The notes: generated by a model not told the origin, from the letters alone. A DNA stretch of 64,000 nt from Alcaligenes parafaecalis (GCF_026344135.1 NZ_JAPKNA010000001.1:806001-870000); one strand, 5' to 3'; positions 42,328 to 51,361 are shown, numbered from the stretch's first letter. Numbers and translations are program-made.

Positions 42328-43137
42328 GTGAGCTTATTGATCGGGCTGGCCGCCAAAGCGCGTTCTGGCAAAGATACGGTGGCCAATTTGCTACTGGCAC
42401 AAAACCCCTTACTGGCGGCCTATGCCTTGGCCGACCCCGTCAAAATGGGCTGTGAAGTGCTGTTTGGCCTAAGTCCGGCCCAGGCCTGGACGGACGATAG
42501 CCTGAAAGAAGTGCCTCTTGCCCTGTGGCAGCGCTCCCCCAGACAGTGTTTTCAGCTACTGGGAACAGACTGGATGCGCCAACGTGACCCCGACCACTGG
42601 TTGCGCCGTGCCCAGCATGTGCTGGAATTTGGGCCGGGTGTGCCCCTTGCCAAACGCATTGAGGATTACTCGGTCTGGGCGCTGGCCCTGGCCGCCATTT
42701 ACGGTATGTCGCCCGAGCACCTGGATGACGAGCGGGCCGATCACATTGATACTTTTTGGGGTTTGAGCCCGCGTCAGGCTGTAGAGCACCTGCGTAGTCA
42801 GGTTCTGGCCGAGTACCCGGATTACGAGCAGCGCCGCCACACCTTGCCCCTGCTCCAGCCCAGCCACCAGCTTCCTGACATGAGTCAGGCCCGTTGTCTG
42901 CTGATTAAAGACATTCGTTACGAAAACGAAGCCAGTTTCATTCGTGAGCATGGCGGAGAGATTTGGCATATCGAACGTGCCGGGAATCCGGTTATCAGCC
43001 AACACTCTTCCGAGTGGGGTGTAGAACGCGCCCCCCAGGACTATCTGATTCGCAATGACGAGGGTCTGGAAGAACTCGCCAGCAAGGTCCATGATTTGTG
43101 GACGGGGTTCACGCAACGGCACGGCTTAAAGCTTTGA
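42328..43137 (+). CDS. Phage T4-type deoxynucleoside monophosphate kinase
   Basis: A 269-residue P-loop kinase that probably phosphorylates dNMPs to dNDPs. The P-loop is GLAAKARSGKDT (6-17). LLGTDWMRQRDPDHWLRRA and the C-terminal run IKDIRYENEASFI, GGEIWHIER and DYLIRNDEGLEELASKV align with T4 gene 1 kinase (ALGTD, PDTRQDHEMDAAR, DLVITNDGSLEELFSKI). The start is GTG with AAGGA 7 nt upstream. It is inverted between holB and mltG, where tmk is usual, so it may supply dTMP kinase activity. Phage origin is inferred; no other phage genes are adjacent. Confidence 0.83.
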   Translation: MSLLIGLAAKARSGKDTVANLLLAQNPLLAAYALADPVKMGCEVLFGLSPAQAWTDDSLKEVPLALWQRSPRQCFQLLGTDWMRQRDPDHWLRRAQHVLEFGPGVPLAKRIEDYSVWALALAAIYGMSPEHLDDERADHIDTFWGLSPRQAVEHLRSQVLAEYPDYEQRRHTLPLLQPSHQLPDMSQARCLLIKDIRYENEASFIREHGGEIWHIERAGNPVISQHSSEWGVERAPQDYLIRNDEGLEELASKVHDLWTGFTQRHGLKL

Positions 43138-43199
43138 CGCCTTGATGCCTGAATAGCGCCTAGCCGTACAGCACCATCAAATAGTCTCCCAAAAGCATT

Positions 43200-43219
43200 C
43201 AGGCCCCTAATGGGGCCTG
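43200..43219. terminator. Hairpin between convergent kinase and mltG genes
   Basis: CAGGCCCC and GGGGCCTG close on TAAT. T-tracts are weak on both strands, but placement between two convergent stop codons supports a bidirectional terminator. Confidence 0.6.
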
Positions 43220-43225
43220 ATCGAT

Positions 43226-44233
43226 TTATCGCTTCAGAATATATTTGGCGACTGCCCGATTATGCGCGGCCAGATTTGCCGAGAATTCGCTGGTTCCATC
43301 CCCACGCGACACAAAATAATAGAAATTATGTTTTTCGGGATGCAAGGTCGCCATCAAGGACGCTTTGCCGGGGCTGGCGATGGGAGTTGGTGGTAGCCCC
43401 GTACGGGTGTAGGTATTCCAGGGTGTGTCCGTCGTCAGATCGCGCTTGCGGATGCGGCCGTCATAGGCTGAACCCATGCCATAAATGACGGTTGGATCTG
43501 TCTGCAAAGGCATACCCACACGCAGACGGTTCATGAACACTCCGGCCACACGTGCACGGTCCTGGCTGTGCCCTGTCTCACGTTCCACGATAGAGGCCAT
43601 GATCAGTGCTTCGTAGGGGCTTTTCAGGGGCAAATCGGCATCACGGTCGGCCCACAACTGCTCCAGCAACTCCTGCTGAGCCTGAAAGCCGCGACGCATA
43701 ATGTCCACATCAGCCGTACCCGGTACAAATACATAGGTATCGGGATAGAACAGACCTTCGGGGTGGACAGCCTCCACACCAAAGCGCTGCAGCAAGTCCG
43801 CGTCGCTAACATCACCCAAGGTTTGTCGAACCTGGGGATTGGCCGCCAAGGTGTCGCGAATACGCTGATAGGTCCACCCCTCGGGAATGGTCAGGCGAGT
43901 TTGCAGCATATTGCCGCTGGACATACGCTCCATCACCATCCACGGAGTATCACCGCGCACCGCTTCATACGCCCCCGCCTGCAAAGACGTGTCCAGGCCG
44001 GAGAAGCGTGCCATCCAGACAAACGCATCTTCCTGAATATCGATCCCGGCCTGCTGCATGCTGCGTGCAATCGCGCGCGGGCCAGAACCTGCTGGCACCA
44101 CATAGTCGATGCGTTCAGCACTCATGGTGACAGGCTGCTTTTTAGCCCAATACCAGGCGCCACCCGCTATCACAGAGGCGGCAACCACCAACAGGCCCAA
44201 CAGGGCGGAGAATATCTTGACAGTTTTTTTCAT
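43226..44233 (-). CDS. mltG: Endolytic murein transglycosylase MltG (YceG)
   Basis: A 335-residue inner-membrane protein with one N-terminal span (about residues 7-29) and a periplasmic YceG domain. It cleaves nascent peptidoglycan strands and is thought to set glycan length. The LysM-like segment (YVVPAGSGPRAIARSMQQAG) precedes ASIVERETGHSQDRARVAGVFMNRL, which holds the catalytic Glu, and LQTDPTVIYGMG with TPWNTYTRTGLPPTPIASPG. It is divergent from ygfZ, as in many betaproteobacteria. Confidence 0.94.
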   Translation of the reverse strand: MKKTVKIFSALLGLLVVAASVIAGGAWYWAKKQPVTMSAERIDYVVPAGSGPRAIARSMQQAGIDIQEDAFVWMARFSGLDTSLQAGAYEAVRGDTPWMVMERMSSGNMLQTRLTIPEGWTYQRIRDTLAANPQVRQTLGDVSDADLLQRFGVEAVHPEGLFYPDTYVFVPGTADVDIMRRGFQAQQELLEQLWADRDADLPLKSPYEALIMASIVERETGHSQDRARVAGVFMNRLRVGMPLQTDPTVIYGMGSAYDGRIRKRDLTTDTPWNTYTRTGLPPTPIASPGKASLMATLHPEKHNFYYFVSRGDGTSEFSANLAAHNRAVAKYILKR

Positions 44234-44426
44234 GCGAGCGCTATTGTAAACAGAATGAGGCGGCTTATTCCTGAATATGTGTCACAGCTAAACACAGAAA
44301 CCGGGACCCGCCAGCACTGCAGGCTCCATCTATCCAGCCCATGCCCTGATCCCAGCGGGGATATGCCCCTTGAAGCGGCCTCACACACGGTATCATTGAT
44401 GTTTAAATTTATTCTTTCGCTCAGCC

Positions 44427-45362
44427 ATGACCGGAATGTCCGCCCCCCTCTCCTTCACCTTGCCTGATTTGTGCGTCCTCCAGTTTCAGGGAGCCGATGC
44501 CGTTTCCTTTCTCCACGCCCAAGTCAGCAATGATCTGGAGCACTTGGCCGCCGATCAGGCCTGCATCGCCGCCTATTGCACCGCCAAGGGCCGCAGCCTG
44601 GCGACCATGGTGCTCTGGCGTGAGCAGGACGAAACGGTCTTTGCCCTGGTACGCCGTGATTTGAGCGAAGCCCTGATCAAGCGCCTGCGCATGTTTGTGC
44701 TGCGTAGCAAAGTAACAATCAGCCTGTCCGAGCTGCAGGTGTACGGCGTGGCGGACTCATCTCCTGCCCAAGCCGTCTGGAGCCTACGCTGCGATGGCAC
44801 AGACACTTTGATTCAGGCACCGGGCGAGCTGAATGGTTCAAGCCGCTTCTGGCGGGTTTCGCCACTGCAAGACGCAGCGGCACAAGCGTCTGAAGGCCGC
44901 TGGGAAAGCGCAGATATTCTGGCAGGTTTGCCCTGGATTGGCGCCGCTACCCAGGACTTGTTTATCCCCCAGACCCTGAATCTGGATCTGATTGGCGGGA
45001 TCAACTTCAAGAAAGGCTGCTATCCCGGTCAGGAAGTAGTGGCGCGCAGCCACTACCGAGGCACTATCAAGCGACGCATGATGGCGGCCCGTACCGCCGT
45101 GTTGGACACAGCCCCACAGGTACAGGAAGGTTCAGATGTGTTTTTGCGCTCGAACACAGATACAAGCGCAGAACTCGTCGCCGCCGCCCGCATTATCAAC
45201 CAAACCTGGTTGGCCGAGCAGCAACGCAGCTATATCTTGATGGAAGTGGTGCTGGCAGATCTGGAACAAGGCCAGTTTCAACTGGAGCAAGGACAGGCGC
45301 TGGAACTGCAGCCCCTGCCCTATGCGCTGCCAGAGCTTAGCTCTTCTGACGGTACAAATTAA
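44427..45362 (+). CDS. ygfZ: Folate-binding YgfZ/GcvT-like protein for Fe-S cluster assembly
   Basis: A 311-residue cytoplasmic protein that helps repair or assemble certain Fe-S enzymes using tetrahydrofolate. The family signature KGCYPGQEV lies near residue 199, and the N-terminal part has FLHAQVSNDLEHL and the typical YCTAKGRSLATMVLW. ATGs at 44427 and 44436 are both possible; no strong ribosome site decides. Its last 26 bases overlap the end of the convergent mmsB gene, so the two transcripts are complementary at their 3' ends. Confidence 0.9.
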   Translation: MTGMSAPLSFTLPDLCVLQFQGADAVSFLHAQVSNDLEHLAADQACIAAYCTAKGRSLATMVLWREQDETVFALVRRDLSEALIKRLRMFVLRSKVTISLSELQVYGVADSSPAQAVWSLRCDGTDTLIQAPGELNGSSRFWRVSPLQDAAAQASEGRWESADILAGLPWIGAATQDLFIPQTLNLDLIGGINFKKGCYPGQEVVARSHYRGTIKRRMMAARTAVLDTAPQVQEGSDVFLRSNTDTSAELVAAARIINQTWLAEQQRSYILMEVVLADLEQGQFQLEQGQALELQPLPYALPELSSSDGTN

Positions 45363-46233
45363 GAATGCTGGAGAAATCCAGTCCCGCATTCTGACCTTGT
45401 GCGGCGTGCAAGGCGAACAGGTTACGAGCCAGTTCGCCTAAAGGCGTCGCACTGTTCTGGCTGACAGCCGCATCGGCCGCCAAACCCAAGTCTTTCAGCA
45501 TCAGGCCCGTCGCAAAACCGCCCTGATAATCACGCGAAGCCGGTACATCCGGCATTACCCCAGGCCAGGGGTTGTACAGCTCGGTTGCCCAGTTACGACC
45601 GGAACTGCGCGCCATAATGGTCGACAGCACGGCAGGGTCCAGACCGTGGGCTACACCCAAAGCCAGGGCTTCGGACGTTCCCGCCATCAAAATCCCCAAG
45701 AGCATATTGTTGCAGATCTTGGCAACCTGACCGGCTCCGGCTTTACCGGCATGGAAAATGTTCTTGCCCATGGCGTCCAGATAAGGGCGAGCCTTTTCCA
45801 GAGCCTGGTCTTCGCCCCCGACCATAAAGGTCAAGGTGCCTGCAATCGCACCGCCCGTCCCACCAGAAACAGGCGCATCCAGCATGATCAGACCCAGCGT
45901 CGCGGCTTTGGCCGCCAAATCCTGACTGGTTTGCGCATCAATCGTGCTGCAATCGACCAGTACCGTACCGGGGGCAACGGCCTGCAACAAGCCGTTTTCG
46001 CCCTCGTAGACCTGGCGCACATGGCGGCCTGCAGGCAGCATGGTAAAGACCATCTGCGCATCTTTGGCGATTTGCACCGCCGACTCCCCCACTTGCGCGC
46101 CCGCGGCCTGCAGCTCTTTCATGGCCTCCGCATTCAGGTCAAACACCTTCAGGCTATGACCGGCCTTGAGCAGATTCAGCGCCATGGGTTTGCCCATATG
46201 GCCCAGCCCTATAAATGCAATCGTGTTACTCAT
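45337..46233 (-). CDS. mmsB: 3-hydroxyisobutyrate dehydrogenase
   Basis: The enzyme oxidises 3-hydroxyisobutyrate to methylmalonate semialdehyde with NAD in valine breakdown. The 298-residue protein has the dinucleotide site IGLGHMGKPMALNLLKAGH (6-24), the substrate segment DAPVSGGTGGA and the catalytic Lys in GAGQVAKICNN. GAGGAG lies 7 nt before the ATG. It is the last gene of the operon that begins with an acyl-CoA dehydrogenase, but a terminator-like hairpin precedes it. mmsA, for the next step, is not in the window. Confidence 0.92.
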   Translation of the reverse strand: MSNTIAFIGLGHMGKPMALNLLKAGHSLKVFDLNAEAMKELQAAGAQVGESAVQIAKDAQMVFTMLPAGRHVRQVYEGENGLLQAVAPGTVLVDCSTIDAQTSQDLAAKAATLGLIMLDAPVSGGTGGAIAGTLTFMVGGEDQALEKARPYLDAMGKNIFHAGKAGAGQVAKICNNMLLGILMAGTSEALALGVAHGLDPAVLSTIMARSSGRNWATELYNPWPGVMPDVPASRDYQGGFATGLMLKDLGLAADAAVSQNSATPLGELARNLFALHAAQGQNAGLDFSSILNLYRQKS

Positions 46234-46257
46234 TTTGTCTCCTCGTAATTATGAAAA

Positions 46258-46275
46258 CGGCGCCGTCAGGCGCCG
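46258..46275 (-). terminator. Terminator-like hairpin within the valine operon
   Basis: CGGCGCC and GGCGCCG close on GTCA. On the minus strand TTTTC follows, 25 bases before mmsB. It probably reduces, rather than abolishes, read-through into mmsB. Confidence 0.6.
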
Positions 46276-46291
46276 CAGCGGTCTGCCTGGA

Positions 46292-47419
46292 TCACAGGTC
46301 AGCCAAGGGATGAGTCGTTTCTGCAGGCCAGGCGGGAACAAAAAAGCGTTCCACCCAGCGGGCATCAGCCTGTTCCAGCGACGCCGGATTCCAGCGTGGC
46401 TGTTTGTCTTTATCAATCAGCAATGCACGTATACCTTCCTGGAAGTCGCCCTGAACACCACATTGCAGCGACACAATGTATTCCAGACGGAACACATCAG
46501 CCAAAGACAGGTGATGAACACGTTCCAGCAGCTCAAAAGACAAGCGAGCCGAACCTGGCGCACCTTTGGCAAAGGTTTGCGCGGCACGGGACAGCCAGGG
46601 GTCAGGACTGTCCTGCCACTGCTGTAGAGCTTGCGTAATGCGCTCAAATTCACGGCTGGCGCAGACATCACGCAGCATGCCGTAGTTTTGCTCCAGCGGG
46701 CCGCTATCGGGGCGAGCGCCCTCCGCCAAGCGACGCAACACCTGATGCACGCTGCTATCACACGCAGCACGCTCTGCTGGCCAGTCAGTGCCTTGCAGGG
46801 CCTGGAGCAAGGCATCGTAATGTGCTCGGGGCAGATAGGCATCAGCCAGACCCAGAAACAGGCAATCCGACGCATTGATTTGCGCACCACTCAAGGCCAG
46901 GAAATGGCCAATACCCGCAGGCAAGTGCGACAGCATCCAGGTGCCGCCCACATCGGGGAACAGGCCAATAGAGATTTCCGGCATGGCAAAACGCGTGGTG
47001 TCGGTCACAACGCGATGGCTGGCACCATTAAACAGGCCCACGCCGCCGCCCATCACAATCCCGTCGCCCCAGCACAAAATGGGTTTGGGAAAGGTGTGGA
47101 TCAAGTAATCCAGGCGGTATTCCACATCAAAGAATTCACGGGCGTACTCGTTGTTCCAGGCCGAACCGCCCTGGTTCTTTTGCATGGAGGCATACAGGGA
47201 ATGCAAATCGCCCCCAGCACACAACGCCTTGTCGCCCGCGCCACGCAGCACCACCAAGGCAATGCTGTCGTCCTTAGCCCATTCCTGAAACTGCTTGAAC
47301 AGCAACTGGCACATTTCCAGATTCAGGCCATTGAGTGCCTGTGGGCGATTCAGTGTCGCAACCCCAATCGCCTTCCCATGTTGGCCGGGCAGGCGATCAA
47401 ACAAAACAGAATCCGTCAT
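46292..47419 (-). CDS. 3-hydroxyisobutyryl-CoA hydrolase (enoyl-CoA hydratase superfamily)
   Basis: The enzyme hydrolyses 3-hydroxyisobutyryl-CoA to free 3-hydroxyisobutyrate in valine breakdown. The 375-residue crotonase-fold protein has LNRPQALNGLNLEM, the oxyanion-hole region AGGDLHSLY and CWGDGIVMGGGVGLFNGASHRVVTD, and the hydrolase-specific MPEISIGLFPDVGGTWMLSHLP. The length and the C-terminal extension (RFFVPAWP) fit HIBCH rather than short hydratases. Its start overlaps the acyl-CoA dehydrogenase stop (ATGA). Confidence 0.9.
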   Translation of the reverse strand: MTDSVLFDRLPGQHGKAIGVATLNRPQALNGLNLEMCQLLFKQFQEWAKDDSIALVVLRGAGDKALCAGGDLHSLYASMQKNQGGSAWNNEYAREFFDVEYRLDYLIHTFPKPILCWGDGIVMGGGVGLFNGASHRVVTDTTRFAMPEISIGLFPDVGGTWMLSHLPAGIGHFLALSGAQINASDCLFLGLADAYLPRAHYDALLQALQGTDWPAERAACDSSVHQVLRRLAEGARPDSGPLEQNYGMLRDVCASREFERITQALQQWQDSPDPWLSRAAQTFAKGAPGSARLSFELLERVHHLSLADVFRLEYIVSLQCGVQGDFQEGIRALLIDKDKQPRWNPASLEQADARWVERFFVPAWPAETTHPLADL

Positions 47420-48564
47420 CGAATATCAGCTCCAAGATCAATGATTTGTCGTGCAATGATGACACGCATGATCTCGTTTGTGCCTTCCAGAATCTGGTGC
47501 ACCCGAGTATCGCGCACCAGTCGCTCAACAGGATAATCCTTCAGATAACCATAACCGCCAAAGAGCTGTTGGGCATCTACGCAAGCCTGAAAGCCCAGAT
47601 CGGTCGCCAAACGCTTGGCCATGGCGCAGTAGGTACTGGCCTGGCTGCTGCCTGCATCCAGATGGGACGCGGCCAGGCGCACCATCTGGCGGGCAGCGAC
47701 CACGCTGGTCAGGATATCGGACAATTTGAATTGCAGGGCCTGGAACTGGTCCAGATGCTTGCCGAACTGGCGGCGCTCCTGCATGTATTGACGGGCGGCA
47801 TCGTAAGCGCCTTGGGCGGCTCCCACCGAACAGCAAGCAATATTGATGCGCCCGCCATCCAGGCCTTTCATGGCCAGCTTGAAGCCCTCGCCTTCTTGAC
47901 CCAGCATGGCCGAGGCAGGCACACGCACACGCTCGAAAGTGATGCCACGGGTGGACTGGCTGTTCCAGCCCATTTTCAGTTCTTTACGGCCGTAGGTAAT
48001 GCCTGCCGCATCAGCAGGAACAGCAAAGGCGGAAATGCCCTTGGGGCCATCGCCCCCGGTGCGCGCCATCACCACCAGCAAATCCGTATCTCCCGCACCG
48101 GAGATGAATGCCTTGCTGCCACTGATCAGGAAGTCGTCCCCATCACGCTCAGCACGGGTGCGCAGCGAAGCTGCGTCTGAACCGGCACCGGGCTCTGTCA
48201 GGCAATAGGAGCCCAGCTTCTGGCCACTGCTCAGCAATTCACCCCATTGGGATTTGACCTCATCCGAGCCCCAGGTGCCCACCATCCAGGTGACCATATT
48301 GTGGATAGTCAGAAAAGCGGTGGTCGATGGGTCTACCGCCGCCATTTCCTCGAACACAAGACTGGATTCCAGGCGTCCCAGACCCAAGCCACCAATGGAT
48401 TCCGGGGCATAAAGCCCGCAAAAACCCAATTCACCCGCTTTACGGAAGGCCTCAATCGGGAAAATCTGTTCTTCGTCCCAGCGCGCCGCATGCGGTGCCA
48501 GTTCCCCTTCGGCAAACTCACGCGCCGCTTGCGCGAAGGCGTTCTGATCGTCTGTCAGTATCAT
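47416..48564 (-). CDS. Acyl-CoA dehydrogenase, probably isobutyryl-CoA dehydrogenase
   Basis: An FAD enzyme of 382 residues, probably oxidising isobutyryl-CoA to methacrylyl-CoA. Conserved parts are YCLTEPGAGSDAASLRT (about 120-136), the flavin-binding FISGAGDTDLLVVMART, RRQFGKHLDQFQALQFKL, and the C-terminal QLFGGYGYLKDYPVERLVRD with the catalytic base Glu in ILEGTNEIMR. AGGAG lies 6 nt before the ATG at 48564. Its operon with HIBCH and mmsB makes the branched-chain substrate likely; without that context the substrate would be undetermined. An enoyl-CoA hydratase for methacrylyl-CoA is not present. Confidence 0.9.
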   Translation of the reverse strand: MILTDDQNAFAQAAREFAEGELAPHAARWDEEQIFPIEAFRKAGELGFCGLYAPESIGGLGLGRLESSLVFEEMAAVDPSTTAFLTIHNMVTWMVGTWGSDEVKSQWGELLSSGQKLGSYCLTEPGAGSDAASLRTRAERDGDDFLISGSKAFISGAGDTDLLVVMARTGGDGPKGISAFAVPADAAGITYGRKELKMGWNSQSTRGITFERVRVPASAMLGQEGEGFKLAMKGLDGGRINIACCSVGAAQGAYDAARQYMQERRQFGKHLDQFQALQFKLSDILTSVVAARQMVRLAASHLDAGSSQASTYCAMAKRLATDLGFQACVDAQQLFGGYGYLKDYPVERLVRDTRVHQILEGTNEIMRVIIARQIIDLGADIR

Positions 48565-48713
48565 GCTTGTCTCCTTGTTTTTACCCACCATAATGCGAGC
48601 CGCCCCCTTTAGTTGTCGTGCTGATGACAATCAGCCCTTTCATAGGGGGCAGAGCAAGGTAGGAGGCGACAGTCTAGCTGAAAGTGGCGGCCTGATGATC
48701 AGGCGCAGAAGAA

Positions 48714-49067
48714 CTAGGCGCGAGCAGGTTTGCGGCGGGGTCTGGCGGCAGCGCGGGCAGCCAGCTTGTGCGCGTAACGACGACGGCGCGAATCCATAGG
48801 GTCAAACACCAGTTCGCGATAGACCTCGACCCGATCCTGGTCTTGCAAGAGCTGATCAAGCTGGCAACGCTGGCCGTAGACGCCTACGTGCAAGGCATCC
48901 AGGCCTTGCTGATCATCCAGAGGAGGCAAACCACATTCGCGCAGCCCCTCGGCTATCCCTGCTTTGAGCAAGGCGTCGCGCACACAACTGCCTGCAGGCA
49001 AACGCACAGCGGCTTTCCAGACCTGAGCCTGAGTTGCCACCAGAACGCTGACGGATAACTCAGTCAC
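48714..49067 (-). CDS. rnfH: RnfH-family ubiquitin-like protein
   Basis: A 117-residue protein of the RnfH (UPF0125, RatB) family with a beta-grasp fold. The conserved core is VSVLVATQAQVWKAAVRLPAGSCVRDAL, then GVYGQRC.LDQLLQDQDRVEVYREL..DPM. An Arg/Lys/Ala-rich tail follows. The GTG at 49067 (GAGG 6 nt upstream) is chosen because it overlaps the ratA stop by 8 nt; the longer frame from 49208 is antisense or out-of-frame ratA. The function is not settled. Confidence 0.85.
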   Translation of the reverse strand: MTELSVSVLVATQAQVWKAAVRLPAGSCVRDALLKAGIAEGLRECGLPPLDDQQGLDALHVGVYGQRCQLDQLLQDQDRVEVYRELVFDPMDSRRRRYAHKLAARAAARPRRKPARA

Positions 49068-49494
49068 CGTAAACCTCTTGAGCGCGGCGGGTGAAGGAGT
49101 CGATAAAGCTGTTGGCAACGCGGTTGAAGATGGGACCGACCACCATTTCCAGCGCCCGGCTGGAGAACTCGTACTCCATCGTGAACACGATTTTGCAGCC
49201 GTCTTCACCCAGGGGAGTAAACTGCCAGTCTCCCGTCAAGGCCGAGAATGGCCCTTTGACCAGGCGCAATATAATACGATTGGGATAATCGTGTTCGTTA
49301 CGCGTGGTGAAGGTTTGACGAATACCCGCAATGCTGATGGTAACCGAGGCTTCCATCCCCTTTTCGTCGCGCTGGTTGACGGTCGCGCCACCACACCAGG
49401 GCATGAATTCAGGGTATTTTTCCACCTCTGCGACCAGGTCAAACATCTGTTCACAGCTATAAGGAAGGAGGACGGAGCGTTTTACTGTATGCAT
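49060..49494 (-). CDS. ratA: RatA-family ribosome-associated protein (START/COQ10 fold)
   Basis: A 144-residue START-fold protein. HTVKRSVLLPYSCEQMFDLVAEVEKYPEFMPWC and the last helix FNRVANSFIDSFTRRAQEVYG are typical. In E. coli the relative was described as binding the 50S subunit and blocking subunit joining, while mitochondrial Coq10 relatives bind ubiquinone. It is divergent from smpB and overlaps rnfH, the conserved arrangement in proteobacteria. Confidence 0.9.
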   Translation of the reverse strand: MHTVKRSVLLPYSCEQMFDLVAEVEKYPEFMPWCGGATVNQRDEKGMEASVTISIAGIRQTFTTRNEHDYPNRIILRLVKGPFSALTGDWQFTPLGEDGCKIVFTMEYEFSSRALEMVVGPIFNRVANSFIDSFTRRAQEVYGD

Positions 49495-49553
49495 CAGGTC
49501 TGGTTAATAGATAGAATGTTCTGATTTTACAATCTATGGTTGGCAATTAATTC

Positions 49554-50018
49554 ATGAGTATTGTTGATAATCGCAAGGCTACCCACGAATATTTTATCGA
49601 AGAGCGCTTTGAGGCCGGTCTGGTCCTGGAGGGCTGGGAGGTCAAGGCGATCCGAGCTGGTCATGTTCAGCTCAAAGAAAGCTTTGTCATCGTACGCGAA
49701 GGCGAGCTGTTTATTATCGGGATGCACGTCAGCGCTTTGCCGACGGCCTCGACCCATATCCGGCCCGATGCTACCCGTACCCGCAAGCTGCTGCTCAAAG
49801 CCGAGGAAATCAGCAAGCTGATCGGCAAGGTTGAACAACGTGGTTACGCCCTGGTTCCCCTGAATCTCCATTACAAGAAAGGTCGTATCAAGCTGGACTT
49901 CGGTCTAGGACGCGGTAAAAAACTGCACGATAAACGTGATGTTTCCCGCGACAAAGACTGGAAGCGCGAACAAGAACGCTTGATGAAACACGACACCCGC
50001 CGCAAGACGAATGAATAA
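49554..50018 (+). CDS. smpB: SsrA-binding protein
   Basis: This 154-residue protein binds tmRNA and directs trans-translation on stalled ribosomes. It contains NRKATHEYFIEERFEAGLVLEGWEVKAIRAG, the tmRNA-binding residues in AHVQLKESFV-like VQLKESFV, and the basic tail KKLHDKRDVSRDKDWKREQERLMKHD. Length is standard. A strong terminator follows at once. The tmRNA gene ssrA is not in the window. Confidence 0.96.
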   Translation: MSIVDNRKATHEYFIEERFEAGLVLEGWEVKAIRAGHVQLKESFVIVREGELFIIGMHVSALPTASTHIRPDATRTRKLLLKAEEISKLIGKVEQRGYALVPLNLHYKKGRIKLDFGLGRGKKLHDKRDVSRDKDWKREQERLMKHDTRRKTNE

Positions 50019-50040
50019 AACGGGCTAAAAAGCCCGTTTT
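50017..50040. terminator. Rho-independent terminator of smpB
   Basis: Arms AAAACGGGCT and AGCCCGTTTT close on a 4-nt A loop, overlapping the smpB stop codon, and also serve the convergent NADH dehydrogenase gene. Confidence 0.9.
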
Positions 50041-50050
50041 GTTCCAAATC

Positions 50051-51361
50051 TCAATGTAATTTAACACGAGGGGCGGCCCGTTTGCTGAGCAAGCGGCCCA
50101 AAGCCAGGGTTGCCGTACGCGCAGCACCCAAAATGGCCATGTGGTGCATCAAATGCAGGCTCATGTACATGATGCGAGCCAGCAAGCCTTCGACAAACCA
50201 GCTTTTGCCCGACAAGACCCCCATCAGGCTCCCTACTCCGCGGCTATGGCCCACGGAGACCAGTGAGCCGTAATCCTTGTAAACGAAGGGTGACTCATCA
50301 ACCGGTTTGCCCTGAATACGGGCGGCCAGGCGTTTACGCAAATAGCTGGCTTGCTGGTGCGCAACCTGGGCGCGCGCTGGCAGAAACTGGCCCTCTTTGT
50401 CCCAAGGTACTTGTGCGCAATCGCCCAGGGCCCAGATATACGGGTCTGGCGTGGCCAGACAGGCATCCAGCACCAATTGATTGATACGGTTAACAGGCAG
50501 GCCCAGTTGAGCCAAAAAGGCAGGCGCTTCAATCCCCGCGGCCCACACACACAGATCATTGGGATACTGCCCGCCGTTCACATCCTCGATATGATCAGCA
50601 GCCAAGCGGCTGACACGTACAGACGTCCGTACGGCCACGCCACGCTGCTCCAGCAGGCTTTGGGCAGTCGCAGACAGCTTGGGCGGCAAGGCGGACAGAA
50701 TGCGATCTGCGCCTTCCAGGAGCGTGATACGCACCTCTCGGTCAGAACTGCTGCCGGGGATACTGTAGATACTTAGATCGGCACGGGCTTCCAGCAGCTC
50801 TGCCGCCAACTCCACCCCCGTCGCTCCGCCCCCGACAATATTGATATACAAAGGTGCACCCGGCTCACGCTGGGCACGACGGGTCACGCTGATCAGTTCA
50901 TTGAGCAATTTCAAGCGGAAACGCTCGGCCTGATGGGTCGAGTCCAAGGCCAGCGCGTGTTCATGGGTGCCAGGCGTATTGAAGAAGTTGGATTTACTGC
51001 CCACAGCCATCACCAGCGTACCGTATGTCAGGCTGCGCTCCGGGAAGACCTCTTCGTGATCGGGGCCCAGGACCGGTGCCAGCGTAATTTCGCGCTGCTC
51101 ACGGTTTATACCGGTCATTTCACCCTGAATAAAGGTGAAGCCGCAGTCCCGCGCCAGCATGAAGTACGACAAACCTTCACGGTGAATGTCCAAGGTGCCC
51201 GCAGCCACCTCGTGCAAAGACGGCTTCCAGATATGGTCGCTGTCTTTATCAACCAGAAAGATATGCTGACGCCCGAACTGGCGCCCTAATTTGGCAGCCA
51301 GCTCCAGGCCACCTGCCCCGCCCCCAACGATCACCACTTGATACGACTGCGTAGTAGACAT
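50051..51361 (-). CDS. Type II NADH dehydrogenase (Ndh-like flavoprotein)
   Basis: A 436-residue FAD protein that passes electrons from NADH to quinone without pumping protons. The N-terminal FAD site is VVIVGGGAGGLELAAKLG (9-26), the NADH site VGGGATGVELAAELLE, and NDLCVWAAGIEAP with WALGDCAQV closes the FAD domain. The C-terminal LLARIMYMSLHLMHHMAILG is probably the amphipathic membrane anchor. The ATG at 51361 has GAGGAG 6 nt upstream; the frame extends to 51499 but without similarity. Confidence 0.9.
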   Translation of the reverse strand: MSTTQSYQVVIVGGGAGGLELAAKLGRQFGRQHIFLVDKDSDHIWKPSLHEVAAGTLDIHREGLSYFMLARDCGFTFIQGEMTGINREQREITLAPVLGPDHEEVFPERSLTYGTLVMAVGSKSNFFNTPGTHEHALALDSTHQAERFRLKLLNELISVTRRAQREPGAPLYINIVGGGATGVELAAELLEARADLSIYSIPGSSSDREVRITLLEGADRILSALPPKLSATAQSLLEQRGVAVRTSVRVSRLAADHIEDVNGGQYPNDLCVWAAGIEAPAFLAQLGLPVNRINQLVLDACLATPDPYIWALGDCAQVPWDKEGQFLPARAQVAHQQASYLRKRLAARIQGKPVDESPFVYKDYGSLVSVGHSRGVGSLMGVLSGKSWFVEGLLARIMYMSLHLMHHMAILGAARTATLALGRLLSKRAAPRVKLH

